Source of the DNA: Phaeospirillum tilakii | GTDB lineage: Bacteria > Pseudomonadota > Alphaproteobacteria > Rhodospirillales > Magnetospirillaceae | Direction of reading: 5' to 3' | DNA: 64,000 bases | NCBI RefSeq assembly: GCF_042683125.1 | Contig: NZ_JBHUIY010000009.1 | Location: 46,366 to 110,365 of the forward strand | In this document: in pieces, positions 53,339 through 62,487 of the stretch | Position numbering within the stretch: the first letter of the stretch is position 1 | Layout of the letters: every line of letters begins with the position of its first letter | Translations under genes and position numbers: made by a program | Notes under the pieces: generated by a model | Seen by the model: the letters and a program-made list of their open reading frames with translations, nothing else | The model's database searches: none | What the model was told of the DNA's origin: nothing

Positions 53339-54607
53339 TCACGCCCGCCCGGGACAGGTCTCGCGGTAGAGGGCGAGCAGTTCGGCGAATTCCTCGGCGG
53401 GGGTGCGGACCCGGGTGGCGCGGGCCCCGGCGCGGAGCCGCTCCAGCAGGTCGGGCTGCTCCAGCACCCGACCGACGGCAGCGACCAGCCCCTCGACGGT
53501 GGGTTCGCCGATCAGCAGGCCGTTGTCGCCATCGCGGACGATGTCGGGAATGCCGAAGGCGTCCGAGCCGACCACCGGGACGCCCCGGGCCAGCATTTCG
53601 CGACAGGCGCGGCTGAAGGTTTCGAACGGCGACGGCACCAGCCCGAGATCGGCCTCGGCCAGCACCGCGTCGAGCCGGTCGGGCGCAAAGGCCGGGCGCA
53701 GGGTCAGGCCAGGGGGCAACGGCCCGGCCGGCTCCGGCGCGCCGTAGGCGGTCAGGCTGAACCGCCCCGGATAAAGTTCGGCGAGCCGGGCGAAGGCCTG
53801 CTCGACCACGCCCCAGCCTTTGCGGGTGGTGCAGGGCCCAAGAAACAGGCCGCGCAGCGGCCCCTGGCGCGGCGATGCCACGGCGGGCGCGACGGGCACG
53901 TCAATGCCGTGTTCGATCACCCGTCGGGGCAGGACCGGATCGAGCAGCGGGGCGAGACTGCGCTCGAACGAGGCGCAGGGAAAGAGCAGCCGGCGATAGA
54001 TCCGGCAATGCTCGGCGAAGGCGGGGGCGCGGGCGGCGATGGCGCGGGCGAAGTCGGCGCGGATCTGGCCGCGCATCGCCTGGAGACGCTCGATCAACTG
54101 GTCGATCGGCCCATCGAGGGTCAGTTGCACCCGTCCATAGCGGCGGGCGAGACATTCGCCGCATTGTTCGGCGGCAACCGGCAGGCGGCAGGGCCGGCCG
54201 GCGGGATCGAACAGCAGCGGCTCGTTGAAGGGACAGAAATCCTCAAGGTTCCAGACGTGACGCAGCACCGGCACGCCAAGATCGCGGGCGGTGGCGAGCA
54301 GCCCGGCCGGCAGATTGACCCAATCGAGAATGTGGATCAGGTCGGGACGAAAGGCGCGCAGCGCCTCCAGCCGGGGCGCGGCATCGAGCGAGGCGGTATA
54401 GGCCGCGACCGGCCAGTTGGCGGCGAGCGGAAGCGGAATCAACTTGATCCCGTCGTCCTGTGCCGCCAGAGGCCGCCCCGGATCGCCGAAGGCGACGGCG
54501 ACGCTCAACCCAGCCTCCCGCGCCTGCCGAGCATACTGACGGGCGATCAGGGGGGTGCCACTGACTTCGAACGGCGGATAGGAATGAACGACGTAAAGGA
54601 TGCGCAT
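53339..54607 (-). CDS. GT4-family glycosyltransferase
   Basis: A 422-residue GT-B enzyme. The N-terminal domain (MRILYVVHSYPPFEVSGTPL) is typical of RfaG-like proteins. The C-terminal domain has LFLGPCTTRKGWGVVEQAFARL, PSPFETFSRACREMLARG (the E-x7-E donor site) and GIPDIVRDGDNGLLIG. A cysteine-containing insert (FCPFNEP, EQCGECLARR) resembles the small Zn/Cys-rich module seen in some GT4 enzymes. It likely adds a sugar to a surface polysaccharide; donor unknown. Confidence 0.88.
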   Translation of the reverse strand: MRILYVVHSYPPFEVSGTPLIARQYARQAREAGLSVAVAFGDPGRPLAAQDDGIKLIPLPLAANWPVAAYTASLDAAPRLEALRAFRPDLIHILDWVNLPAGLLATARDLGVPVLRHVWNLEDFCPFNEPLLFDPAGRPCRLPVAAEQCGECLARRYGRVQLTLDGPIDQLIERLQAMRGQIRADFARAIAARAPAFAEHCRIYRRLLFPCASFERSLAPLLDPVLPRRVIEHGIDVPVAPAVASPRQGPLRGLFLGPCTTRKGWGVVEQAFARLAELYPGRFSLTAYGAPEPAGPLPPGLTLRPAFAPDRLDAVLAEADLGLVPSPFETFSRACREMLARGVPVVGSDAFGIPDIVRDGDNGLLIGEPTVEGLVAAVGRVLEQPDLLERLRAGARATRVRTPAEEFAELLALYRETCPGRA

Positions 54608-54674
54608 GTGGTCTGCCCCGGAAGAACGGCCTGCGCCCAAGCTGAAGGCTGCATGGGCTCCCGACCATTGATGC

Positions 54675-54720
54675 TGGTCCAGGAGCCGCTGGCTCCTGGC
54701 GGGTGCGGGCAGAGCCCGCG
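54675..54720. repeat. Dispersed repeat family A, copy 12 (reverse)
   Basis: A reverse copy with the alternative CAGGAGCC/GGCTCCTG stem, like copy 1, between xerC and the GT4 gene. Confidence 0.75.
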
Positions 54721-54729
54721 TCTCTACTC

Positions 54730-55713
54730 TTATTCTGCCTCCCCCGTCGCGCGCGGATGGGCGGCACGGTAGATTTCGGCCATCCGCGCCGTCTCGACCG
54801 CGGTGTAACGCTGGGTGGTCGAGAGCGAGGCATGCCCGAGCAGTTCCTGAATGGTGCGCAGATCGCCACCATCGGCCAACAGATGGGTGGCGAAGGAATG
54901 GCGCAACGCGTGGGGCGTCGCGCTGTCGGGCAGATCGAGCAGCCGGCGCACCGCGCGCATCTGGCGCTGGACCACGCCGGGATTGAGCCGCTTGCCGCGT
55001 GCGCCGAGAAACAGCGGCCCGCCCCCGTCCTGGCCGCCGGCCGGCAGCAGCGAGAGATAATGGGCGATCGCCTCGCGCACCACCGGCAGGATCGGCACCA
55101 TCCGCTGGCGGCCCCCCTTGCCGGTGATCACCATGGTGTCGCCCTTGGGCGCCTCGTAGCGGTTGAGCGCCAGCGCCTCGCCGATACGCAGCCCGGCGCC
55201 GTACAGCAGGGTAAACAGGGCGACGTCGCGGGCGGCGATCCAGGGCTGTTCCTGGATGTCGCCGGCCAGGGCCAGGGTGTCGCGCGCCTCGTCCTGGCCG
55301 AGCGGACGCGGCAGGGTACGGGGCACGCGAGGCGCCCGCACGGCGGCAATCGCCGGGTTGTGGGCCAGCCCGGCACGGTCGAGGAAACGGAAGAAATTGC
55401 GCAGGGTGGACATCACCCGGGCCAGCGAGGACTTGCCGAGCTGGCGGGCACCGCCGCTGCGGCCCTGCTGCTGCTGGGCGCGGCGGGCGAGATAGGCGCG
55501 GAACTCGGCCGGGGTCAGCCCGTCGAGCATGGCGAGAGCGGGCAGTTCGCCGCGATAATCGGCGAGGAAGGCCAAAAAGGCCGACAGGTCGCGGCCGTAG
55601 GCGTCGAGGGTATGGGCCGAGGCGCGTTTCTCCTCGGCCAGCCAGCGCCGCCACGCCTCGATCGCGGCGGCGAGGTCGGGGGCGGCAAGGTAGGTGATCG
55701 GCAGAGCGGACAT
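54730..55713 (-). CDS. xerC: Tyrosine recombinase XerC
   Basis: A 327-residue site-specific recombinase that resolves chromosome dimers with XerD. The catalytic residues are placed at Arg176 (GAGLRIGEAL), Lys199 (GKGGRQRM), His268/Arg271 (PHALRHSF), His294 (LLGHASLS) and Tyr303 (TTQRYT). The N-terminal SAM-like domain is complete. It is a normal chromosomal Xer rather than a phage integrase. Repeat copies 12 and 13 flank it in inverted orientation. Confidence 0.93.
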   Translation of the reverse strand: MSALPITYLAAPDLAAAIEAWRRWLAEEKRASAHTLDAYGRDLSAFLAFLADYRGELPALAMLDGLTPAEFRAYLARRAQQQQGRSGGARQLGKSSLARVMSTLRNFFRFLDRAGLAHNPAIAAVRAPRVPRTLPRPLGQDEARDTLALAGDIQEQPWIAARDVALFTLLYGAGLRIGEALALNRYEAPKGDTMVITGKGGRQRMVPILPVVREAIAHYLSLLPAGGQDGGGPLFLGARGKRLNPGVVQRQMRAVRRLLDLPDSATPHALRHSFATHLLADGGDLRTIQELLGHASLSTTQRYTAVETARMAEIYRAAHPRATGEAE

Positions 55714-55756
55714 CGGGAGCAACAGACCGGAAAAAACATGACCAGGGCGCAGTGTA

Positions 55757-55803
55757 GCGGGCTCCGCCCGCGCCCGCCAAGGGCCGAGGGCCCTTGGAAC
55801 CCT
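55757..55803. repeat. Dispersed repeat family A, copy 13 (forward)
   Basis: A forward copy between divergent xerC and the aldolase/dehydrogenase gene, partner of copy 12. Confidence 0.82.
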
Positions 55804-55895
55804 TTCCTTTTTCCCCGCCAGGGGGGAAGTGACAGCGCGGGCGAAGCGGAGTAAAGACACCGCTGGCTATTTTTCCCTGTTCGAGGTTCGCCGCG

Positions 55896-57947
55896 ATGAA
55901 ATCCCTGTGGTCCGCCACCGAAGCGCAACGTCTGGCCGCCGAGGGGGACGATCCCCTGCTGGCGCAAACCGCCTATGCCTGCCGGCTGCTGGGGGCCGAT
56001 CCGGCGCTGGTGCTGCATGGCGGCGGCAACGGCTCGGTCAAGCTGACCGGACGCGACCTGCTGGGCGACGAGGTGGCGCTGCTGCGGGTCAAGGGCTCGG
56101 GGCGCGACATGGCGGCGCTGCGGCCCGAGGACCTGACCGCGCTGCGGCTCGATCCGCTGCGGGCGCTGGCCCGGCTCGACACGCTCGACGACGAGGCGAT
56201 GCTCGACGCGCTCCGGCTCAACCGGCTCAGCACCAAGGCGGCCGATCCGTCGGTCGAGACCCTGATGCACGCCTTCCTGCCGGGACGGGTGGTGCTGCAC
56301 ACCCACGCCACCGCGCTGCTGGCGCTCTGCAACCAGCCCGACCCGACGGCGCTGGTGGCCGAGGCGTTCGGCGACAAGGTCGGCATCGTCCCCTACCGGA
56401 TGTCGGGGCTGGCGCTGGCCAAGGCGGTGGCCGAGACCTACGAGGCCAATCCGGCGGTCGAGGGGCTGGTGCTGACCCAGCACGGGCTGGTGACCTGGGG
56501 CGACGACGCCCACACCGCCTATGAACGGATGATCACCCTGGTGTCGCTGGCGGAACGGCGGCTGGCGCGCGGCCGGCGCCGGGCGGTGCCGGTGGCCGGG
56601 CTGGTGGCGCGGCCGGTGGGGGCGGAGCTGCTGCTGCCGCGTCTGCGCGGGCTGCTGGCGCGGCCGCGGGGCGAGGGGCGGTTCGAGCGCTGGCTGCTTG
56701 ATCTGCGCACGGGCGCCGAGGCCCGCGCCCTGGTCGATGATGCCGGCCTGAGCGAGGCGGTGCGGCGCGGCGTCGCCACCCCCGATCACGTCATCCGCAC
56801 CAAGGTCTCGCCGCTGGCGCTGCCGCCCGCCCCCGCCGCCGACGGGCTGGAGGCCTGGACCGAGGCGGTCGGGCAGGCGATCGAGGCGTTCGAGGAAGCC
56901 TATCACGCCTATTTCGCCTGCCATGACGCCGCGCGCGGCGGCGGGCGGATCGAGCTTGACCCGGTGCCGCGGGTGGCGCTGATCCCCGGGCTGGGACTGG
57001 TCGGGATTGGCGCCGATGCCAAGGCGGCGGCGATCGCCGCCGACATGGCGCTGGCCACCGCCGCCTGCGCCGCCGCCGCCGAGAGCGTCGGGATCTATCA
57101 GCCGGCCAGCGAGGAGGACCTGTTCGACCTCGAATACTGGTCGCTGGAACAGGCCAAGCTGGGGGCCCGCAAGCACCCGGAAAAGGCGCTGGCGCGGCAG
57201 GTGGTGGCGGTGACCGGCGGTGGCTCGGGCATCGGCGCCGCCACCGCGCGGGCCTTCGCCGCCCAGGGGGCCGAGGTGGCGATCCTCGACCTGTCGGCCG
57301 AGGCGGCGGCGAAAGCGGCGGCGGAGATCGGGCCGCGCGTGCTCGGGCTCGGCTGCGACGTCACCGACCGCGCCGGGGTCGAGGCCGCGCTGGCGGCGGT
57401 GGCCCGCCGCTTCGGCGGGCTCGACGTGGTGGTCAGCAATGCCGGCGCGGCGTGGCAGGGCACCATCGGCACCGTCGATGACGCCACCCTGCGCAAATCG
57501 TTCGAGCTGAACTTCTTCGGCCACCAGAACGTCGCCCAGGCGGCGGTGGCGCTGCTGCGGGCCCAGGGCACCGGCGGGGCGCTGCTGTTCAACGCCTCGA
57601 AGCAATCGGTCAATCCGGGCAAGAATTTCGGCCCCTACGGCCTGCCCAAGGCGGCGACGCTGTTCCTGATGAAGCAGTACGCCCTCGACCATGGCCGCGA
57701 GGGGATCCGCACCGGCGCGGTCAATGCCGACCGGATCCGCACCGGCCTGCTGACCGCCGACATGATCGCCAGCCGCTCGAAGGCGCGCGGCCTGTCGGAG
57801 CAGGATTACATGGCCGGCAACCTGCTCGGCCGCGAGGTCACCGCCGAGGACGTCGCCGACGCCTTCGTCTGGCTGGCCCGCTCCAACAAGGTCACCGCCT
57901 GCACCGTCACCGTCGATGGCGGCAACATCGAGGCCAGCCTGCGCTGA
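55896..57947 (+). CDS. Bifunctional class II aldolase / short-chain dehydrogenase
   Basis: A 683-residue fusion. The aldolase domain (1 to about 400) has LHGGGNGSVKL, the metal-binding VVLHTHATALL and LTQHGLVTWGDDA. The dehydrogenase domain (about 430-683) has VTGGGSGIGAATARAFA, VSNAGAAWQG and YGLPKAATLF (YxxxK). This RhaD/SDR architecture serves rhamnose or other deoxysugar breakdown in several proteobacteria: one half oxidises an aldehyde or hydroxy-acid, the other cleaves the keto-phosphate or keto-acid. Neighbours do not reveal the sugar. Confidence 0.88.
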   Translation: MKSLWSATEAQRLAAEGDDPLLAQTAYACRLLGADPALVLHGGGNGSVKLTGRDLLGDEVALLRVKGSGRDMAALRPEDLTALRLDPLRALARLDTLDDEAMLDALRLNRLSTKAADPSVETLMHAFLPGRVVLHTHATALLALCNQPDPTALVAEAFGDKVGIVPYRMSGLALAKAVAETYEANPAVEGLVLTQHGLVTWGDDAHTAYERMITLVSLAERRLARGRRRAVPVAGLVARPVGAELLLPRLRGLLARPRGEGRFERWLLDLRTGAEARALVDDAGLSEAVRRGVATPDHVIRTKVSPLALPPAPAADGLEAWTEAVGQAIEAFEEAYHAYFACHDAARGGGRIELDPVPRVALIPGLGLVGIGADAKAAAIAADMALATAACAAAAESVGIYQPASEEDLFDLEYWSLEQAKLGARKHPEKALARQVVAVTGGGSGIGAATARAFAAQGAEVAILDLSAEAAAKAAAEIGPRVLGLGCDVTDRAGVEAALAAVARRFGGLDVVVSNAGAAWQGTIGTVDDATLRKSFELNFFGHQNVAQAAVALLRAQGTGGALLFNASKQSVNPGKNFGPYGLPKAATLFLMKQYALDHGREGIRTGAVNADRIRTGLLTADMIASRSKARGLSEQDYMAGNLLGREVTAEDVADAFVWLARSNKVTACTVTVDGGNIEASLR

Positions 57948-57954
57948 CGCGCGC

Positions 57955-58030
57955 GGGCTCCCGCCCGCACCCGGCCGGGGCGATGCCCCGGACCCCCTTT
58001 ATTTTTGAAAATCAAGGGGGTCCAGCGCCT
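57955..58030. repeat. Dispersed repeat family B, copy 4 (shortened)
   Basis: GCGGGCTCCCGCCCGC stem, CCGGGGCGATGCCCCGG stem and the central CCCCC(TTTATTTTTGAAAATC)AAGGGGG stem between two convergent genes. The second GCATCGCC stem is missing. It is placed to terminate from both sides. Confidence 0.75.
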
Positions 58031-58043
58031 TGCCTCCCGCCGC

Positions 58044-59348
58044 TCAGAACAGCGACGCGTTGACCAGCCGGTGAACCCCGATGCCGGCGGCAAAGCCGGC
58101 GGCAACCGCGCCGGTCCAGCGCAGATGGGCGGAGAAAGTGTAGATCCCCCGCGCCTGCCCCATCAGCGCCACCCCGGCGGCCGAGCCGATCGACAGCAGG
58201 CTGCCGCCGATGCCGGTGGTCAGGGTGATCAGCAGCCACTGCCCCTCGCTCATCGCCGGGTTCATCGTCAGCACCGCGAACATCAGCGGGATGTTGTCGA
58301 GCACCGCCGACAGCAGGCCGATGGCGATGTTGGCCAGCGTCGCCCCGCCGCCGTCATAGAGCTGGTGCGAGGCCCAGGCGAGTTGCCCGGCCGCCCCCAG
58401 CGCGCCGACGCACATCATCACCCCGTAGAAGAACAGCAGGGTGTCCCAATCGAGCCGGCTCAGCCGGGCGAACACATCGAAATCATGCTCGACCCGGCTG
58501 GGATCGCGGCGATGGACCCGGCGCAGGCCATAGCCGGCCAGTTGGAGCAGCCCCAGCCCGGTCATCATCCCCAGCACCGCCGGCAGGCCGAGCAGCGAAT
58601 GCAGCAGCACGGTCAGGGCGATGGTCAGGGCGAACAGGGCGATGAAGCGGCGCGCCCCCGGCTTCAGCCGCACCAGCCCGGCCCCATCGGCGACCGGCTG
58701 TCCCGCCGGCAGGGCGAAATGCATCAGCGCCGCCGGCACCAGGAAGGTGGCCAGCGCCGGCAGGAACAGCTTGAAGAAGTCGGCGAAGGGCAGAATCCCC
58801 TTCTGCCACACCATCAGGGTGGTGATGTCGCCGAACGGGCTGAAGGCGCCACCGGCATTGGCGGCAACGACGATGTTGACGCAGGCCGGGACGATGAAGC
58901 GCGGCTGGCCCTGGCCGACCGCCACCACCACCGCCCCCATCACCAGCGCGGTGGTCATGTTGTCGGCCACCGGCGAGATGACGAAGGCCAGTCCCCCGGT
59001 CAGCCAGAACAAGGCGCGGTAGCCGAGCCCGGCATGGACCAGCCGCGAGCGCAGCGCGGCGAACACCCGCCGTTCCTCCAGCGCCTCGACATAGGTCATC
59101 GCCACCATCAGGAACAGCAGCAACTCGCCGTAATCGAGCAGGACGTGGCGGACCGACTCTTCCAGTTGGGCGGTGAAGCCCCCCTGGAAGGCGGCGATCC
59201 CCAGCAGCGCCCACATCAGGCCGGCCGCCACCACCACCGGCTTCGACTTGCGCAGGTGGGTGCGTTCCTCGACGATCACCAGGATATAGGCGACCACGAA
59301 CAGGACCAGCCCGGCCCCGCCCACCCAACTCGTACTCAGATCCGGCAT
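58044..59348 (-). CDS. nhaD: NhaD-type Na+/H+ antiporter
   Basis: A 434-residue membrane protein with about 12-13 segments. VISPVADNMTTALVMGAV (about 110-127) and NAGGAFSPFGDITTLMVW (about 152-169) are the ion-transport helices of the NhaD/IT superfamily, with AVLDNIPLMFAVLTM the matching late helix. It exchanges Na+ or Li+ for protons at alkaline pH. A longer frame enters the family A repeat upstream and is rejected. Confidence 0.88.
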   Translation of the reverse strand: MPDLSTSWVGGAGLVLFVVAYILVIVEERTHLRKSKPVVVAAGLMWALLGIAAFQGGFTAQLEESVRHVLLDYGELLLFLMVAMTYVEALEERRVFAALRSRLVHAGLGYRALFWLTGGLAFVISPVADNMTTALVMGAVVVAVGQGQPRFIVPACVNIVVAANAGGAFSPFGDITTLMVWQKGILPFADFFKLFLPALATFLVPAALMHFALPAGQPVADGAGLVRLKPGARRFIALFALTIALTVLLHSLLGLPAVLGMMTGLGLLQLAGYGLRRVHRRDPSRVEHDFDVFARLSRLDWDTLLFFYGVMMCVGALGAAGQLAWASHQLYDGGGATLANIAIGLLSAVLDNIPLMFAVLTMNPAMSEGQWLLITLTTGIGGSLLSIGSAAGVALMGQARGIYTFSAHLRWTGAVAAGFAAGIGVHRLVNASLF

Positions 59349-59368
59349 TGCGCTCTCCGCTCGGACGA

Positions 59369-59391
59369 AAAAAAACGCGGGCTCCGCCCGC
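59369..59391 (-). terminator. Repeat-derived terminator after dadA
   Basis: On the minus strand the GCGGGC(GGA)GCCCGC hairpin of repeat copy 14 is followed, after one C and one G, by eight T residues (59375 down to 59368). It stands between the dadA stop and nhaD start and so would end the dadA transcript. Confidence 0.6.
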
Positions 59392-59455
59392 ACCCGCCAA
59401 GGGCCGGGGGTCCTTGGATCCCTGCGATCAGGGATGGGTGTGGGCAGAGCCCACC
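59377..59455. repeat. Dispersed repeat family A, copy 14 (forward plus partial reverse)
   Basis: A forward unit to about 59421 directly followed by a partial reverse unit (GGGATGGGTGTGGGCAGAGCCCACC). Between them CCCTGCGATCAGGG is a small extra stem. It is a degraded version of the head-to-head pair seen at 31851-31916. Confidence 0.75.
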
Positions 59456-59483
59456 TGTTTGTAGCGGCGCGGCCCGCCCGGAT

Positions 59484-60734
59484 CTATCGGGACAAACCGA
59501 GCCCGGCCGGGTCGATCGCCGGACGGCGGCGGCCGATCAGGTCGGCCAGCAGCGCGCCCGAGCCGCAAGCCATGGTCCAGCCCAGGGTGCCATGGCCGGT
59601 GTCGAGCCACAGATTGTGGTAGCGGGTGGGGCCGACCAGCGGCACCCCGTCGGGAGTCGCCGGACGCAGCCCGGTCCACGGCTCGGCCCGGTCGTAATCG
59701 GCGCCGCCGGGGAACAGGGCGCGGGCATGGCCCAGCACCGCCGCCACCCGGGCCGGGGTCAGGGTCAGATCCTCGCCGGTCATCTCGGCGGTGCCGGCGA
59801 CCCGCAGCCGCTCGCCCAGGCGGGAAACGACGATCTTGTGCTCGTCGTCGGTGATCGACACCACCGGAGCCCGGGCCGGGTCGGTCACCGGGGCGGTGAT
59901 CGAATAGCCCTTGGCCGGCACGATCGGCAAATGCAGCCCAAGTGGCCGGGCCAGGGCGCGGCTGGCGGTGGCGGCGGCCAGCACATAGACCTCGGCCTCA
60001 AGTTGGCCGGCCTCGGTATCGAGCCCGGCGACGCGCTCGCCCCGGGTCACCAGCCGGCGCACGCCCACCCCGTAGCGGAAGCGCACCCCGCGCCCCTCGG
60101 CCAGTCGGGCCAGTTCGCGGGTGAACAGATGGGCGTCGCCGCTTTCGTCGCCGGGGGTGAAGATGCCGCCGGCCAGGGTCGGGGCGACGGCGGCCAACGC
60201 CGGCTCGTGTTCAAGGCACTCGGCCACCGTCAGCGCGACGCGATCGAGACCATGACGCCGCATCAGGTCGGCGGCGGCGCAGGCATGGGCGTATTCGGCC
60301 GGATCGCGGTAGATATGAAGGATGCCGGCGGTGCGCTGGTCGTAGGCGATGCCGGTCTCGGCCCGCAGCCGGCGCAGGCAGTCGCGGGAATAAAGCGCGA
60401 GGCGCAACACCCGCTCGGTGTTGGCCTCGGTGCGCCCCGGCAGGCAATTGACCAGGAACGACGCCCCCCAGGCCCACAGTTCGGGATCCCAGCGCCGCCA
60501 GCGCATCAGCAGCGGCGCGTCCTCGCGCCCCAGCCAACGGGCCAGCTTGGGCAGCACGGCGGGATTGGCCCACGGCTCGGCATGGCAGGGCGAGATCTGG
60601 CCGCCATTGGCGAAGCTGGTCTCCAGCCCGGCGCCGTCGCGCCGCTCGACCACCTCGACCTCGTGCCCGGCGGCGGCGAGATACCAGGCGGCGGCCGTTC
60701 CCACCACCCCCGCGCCGATGACGATGATCTTCAC
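59484..60734 (-). CDS. dadA: D-amino-acid dehydrogenase small subunit-like (DadA)
   Basis: A 416-residue FAD enzyme. VKIIVIGAGVVGTAAAWYLA is the FAD-binding start, ETSFANGGQISPCHAEPWAN a DadA signature, and PATPDGVPLVGPT with LWLDTGHGTLGWTMACGSG the C-terminal FAD part. It oxidises D-amino acids to keto acids at the inner membrane. The start is GTG at 60734 with GGAAGG upstream; a longer frame runs into repeat B copy 5. Confidence 0.9.
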   Translation of the reverse strand: MKIIVIGAGVVGTAAAWYLAAAGHEVEVVERRDGAGLETSFANGGQISPCHAEPWANPAVLPKLARWLGREDAPLLMRWRRWDPELWAWGASFLVNCLPGRTEANTERVLRLALYSRDCLRRLRAETGIAYDQRTAGILHIYRDPAEYAHACAAADLMRRHGLDRVALTVAECLEHEPALAAVAPTLAGGIFTPGDESGDAHLFTRELARLAEGRGVRFRYGVGVRRLVTRGERVAGLDTEAGQLEAEVYVLAAATASRALARPLGLHLPIVPAKGYSITAPVTDPARAPVVSITDDEHKIVVSRLGERLRVAGTAEMTGEDLTLTPARVAAVLGHARALFPGGADYDRAEPWTGLRPATPDGVPLVGPTRYHNLWLDTGHGTLGWTMACGSGALLADLIGRRRPAIDPAGLGLSR

Positions 60735-60847
60735 CCTTCCGCTCTCCCGATGTTGCAACGCCGTCAGGCCTTTGCATGTAGTGCGGCGCGCTCGGCTTGG
60801 CAAATGCGGCGTGACAACGCCAGCCATGTGGTTTCGGGAGGAGGTGT

Positions 60848-60963
60848 TGGGCTTTCGCCCAAACCCAACCGGGGCGATGCCCCGGACCCCCGTTTGATTC
60901 ATCAATGAAAACAAGGGAGGTTTGGAGGCTTGGCCTCCAAGCGGGGTGCGGGGCGGCAGCCCC
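60848..60963. repeat. Dispersed repeat family B, copy 5
   Basis: GGGCTTTCGCCC and CCGGGGCGATGCCCCGG stems as in copy 2, then a diverged middle (CCCCCGTTTGATTCATC) and a GGAGGCTTGGCCTCC stem, ending with GGGGCGGCAGCCCC. It fills much of the gap between the divergent dadA and nnr genes. Confidence 0.78.
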
Positions 60964-61002
60964 GCCTTGGCAGCCCACCGCCCCCCGCGCTACCCTGCCC
61001 CA

Positions 61003-62430
61003 ATGAGCGACGAGCTTCTGACCGTGGCCGAGATGGCCCGCGCCGACGCCCTGACCATCGCCGCCGGCACCCCCGGGGTCACGCTGATGGAAGCGGCCGG
61101 CTGGGCCGTGGCCCGCATCGCCGCCGCCACCCTGCCGCGCGCCCGCGTCGCCGTGCTGTGCGGCCCCGGCAACAATGGTGGTGACGGCTTCGTCGCCGCG
61201 CGCCTGCTGGCGCGGCGGGGCTGGCCGGTGCGGGTGGCCCTGCTCGGCGAGCGGGACCGGCTGAAGGGCGATGCCGCGCTGGCGGCGGCACGCTGGACCG
61301 GCCCGCTGGTGCCGCTCGCCCCCGAGGCGCTCGACGGATGCGGCGGGGTGATCGATGCCCTGTTCGGCGCCGGCCTGTCGCGCCCGCTCGACGGCGCGGC
61401 GGCGGCCACGCTGACCGAGGTCGCCCGGCGCCGCCTGCCGGTGGTGGCGGTCGATGTCCCCTCCGGAGTCGCGGGCGACAGCGGCGCGGTGCTCGGCCCC
61501 GCCCCCGATTGCGTCGCCACCGTCACCTTCTTCCGCAAGAAGCCGGGCCATTGCCTGCTGCCCGGCCGAATCAAATGCGGCGCGATCACCGTCGCCGCGA
61601 TCGGCATTCCCGCCACCGTGCTCGACCAGATCCGCCCCCTTGCCGCCGAGAACCACGCGCCCGCCTTGCCCGCCCCCGCCCTCGACGGCCACAAGTTCCG
61701 GCGCGGCCATCTGCTGGTGGTGGGCGGGCCGATGGCCGGGGCCGGGCGCCTCGCCGCGCTGGCCGGACGGCGGATCGGCGCCGGACTGGTCACCCTCGCC
61801 GTCCCCGACGACGCCCTGCCCGCTTTGCGTGGCGCCGAGCCCGGCACCATCCTCGCCCGGCGCGATCAACTGGCCGCCCTGCTGGCCGATCCCCGGCGCA
61901 ACGCGGTGGTGATCGGCCCCGGCGCCGGGAGCGACGCCGCCACCCGAGCCGACCTGCGGACGGTGCTGGCGGCCGGGCGGCCGGCGGTGCTCGACGCCGA
62001 CGCCCTGACCTGCTGGCGCGACGATCCGGCGGCACTGTTCGCGGCCTTGTCCCCCGCTCAGGTGCTGACGCCGCATGACGGCGAGTTCGCCGCCTTGTTC
62101 GGCGCGGTCGCCGGCAGCCGGCTCGACCGCGCCCGCGCCGCCGCCGCCCGTTCGGGCGCGGTGGTGCTGCTGAAAGGCCCCGACACGGTGATCGCCGCCC
62201 CCGACGGCCGCGCCCGGATCAATACCGACGCGCCGCCCGACCTCGCCACCGCCGGCTCGGGCGACGTGCTGGCCGGGCTGATCGGCGGGTTGCTGGCCCA
62301 GGGATGGGACGCTTTCGCCGCCGCCGCCGCCGGGGCGGCGTTGCATGGCCGGGCCGGACGGATCGCCGGACGCGGACTGATCGCCGAAGATTTGCTCACG
62401 GCGATGCAAAAACCGTCATTTTTCGCCTGA
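61003..62430 (+). CDS. nnr: Bifunctional NAD(P)H-hydrate repair enzyme (epimerase + ADP/ATP-dependent dehydratase)
   Basis: A 475-residue fusion that repairs hydrated NAD(P)H. The epimerase domain (1 to about 205) has CGPGNNGGDGFVAARLL, IDALFGAGLSRPLDG and VAVDVPSGVAGDSG. The dehydratase domain (about 215-475) has VIGPGAGSDAATRADL, LTPHDGEFAALFG, LLKGPDTVIAAPDG and TAGSGDVLAGLIGGLLAQG. The start at 61003 is chosen because the longer frame lies in repeat B copy 5. Confidence 0.95.
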   Translation: MSDELLTVAEMARADALTIAAGTPGVTLMEAAGWAVARIAAATLPRARVAVLCGPGNNGGDGFVAARLLARRGWPVRVALLGERDRLKGDAALAAARWTGPLVPLAPEALDGCGGVIDALFGAGLSRPLDGAAAATLTEVARRRLPVVAVDVPSGVAGDSGAVLGPAPDCVATVTFFRKKPGHCLLPGRIKCGAITVAAIGIPATVLDQIRPLAAENHAPALPAPALDGHKFRRGHLLVVGGPMAGAGRLAALAGRRIGAGLVTLAVPDDALPALRGAEPGTILARRDQLAALLADPRRNAVVIGPGAGSDAATRADLRTVLAAGRPAVLDADALTCWRDDPAALFAALSPAQVLTPHDGEFAALFGAVAGSRLDRARAAAARSGAVVLLKGPDTVIAAPDGRARINTDAPPDLATAGSGDVLAGLIGGLLAQGWDAFAAAAAGAALHGRAGRIAGRGLIAEDLLTAMQKPSFFA

Positions 62431-62487
62431 TGAGCAACGCGGCTCCGCGTATAGTGCGCGCCGTTGCCCAACACCAGGTTCGAGACC

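Noticed and set aside
54730..55713. Phage or integron integrase
   Set aside because: Length, lack of an arm-binding domain and overall pattern fit chromosomal XerC. There is no attachment-site duplication, tRNA or phage gene around it.
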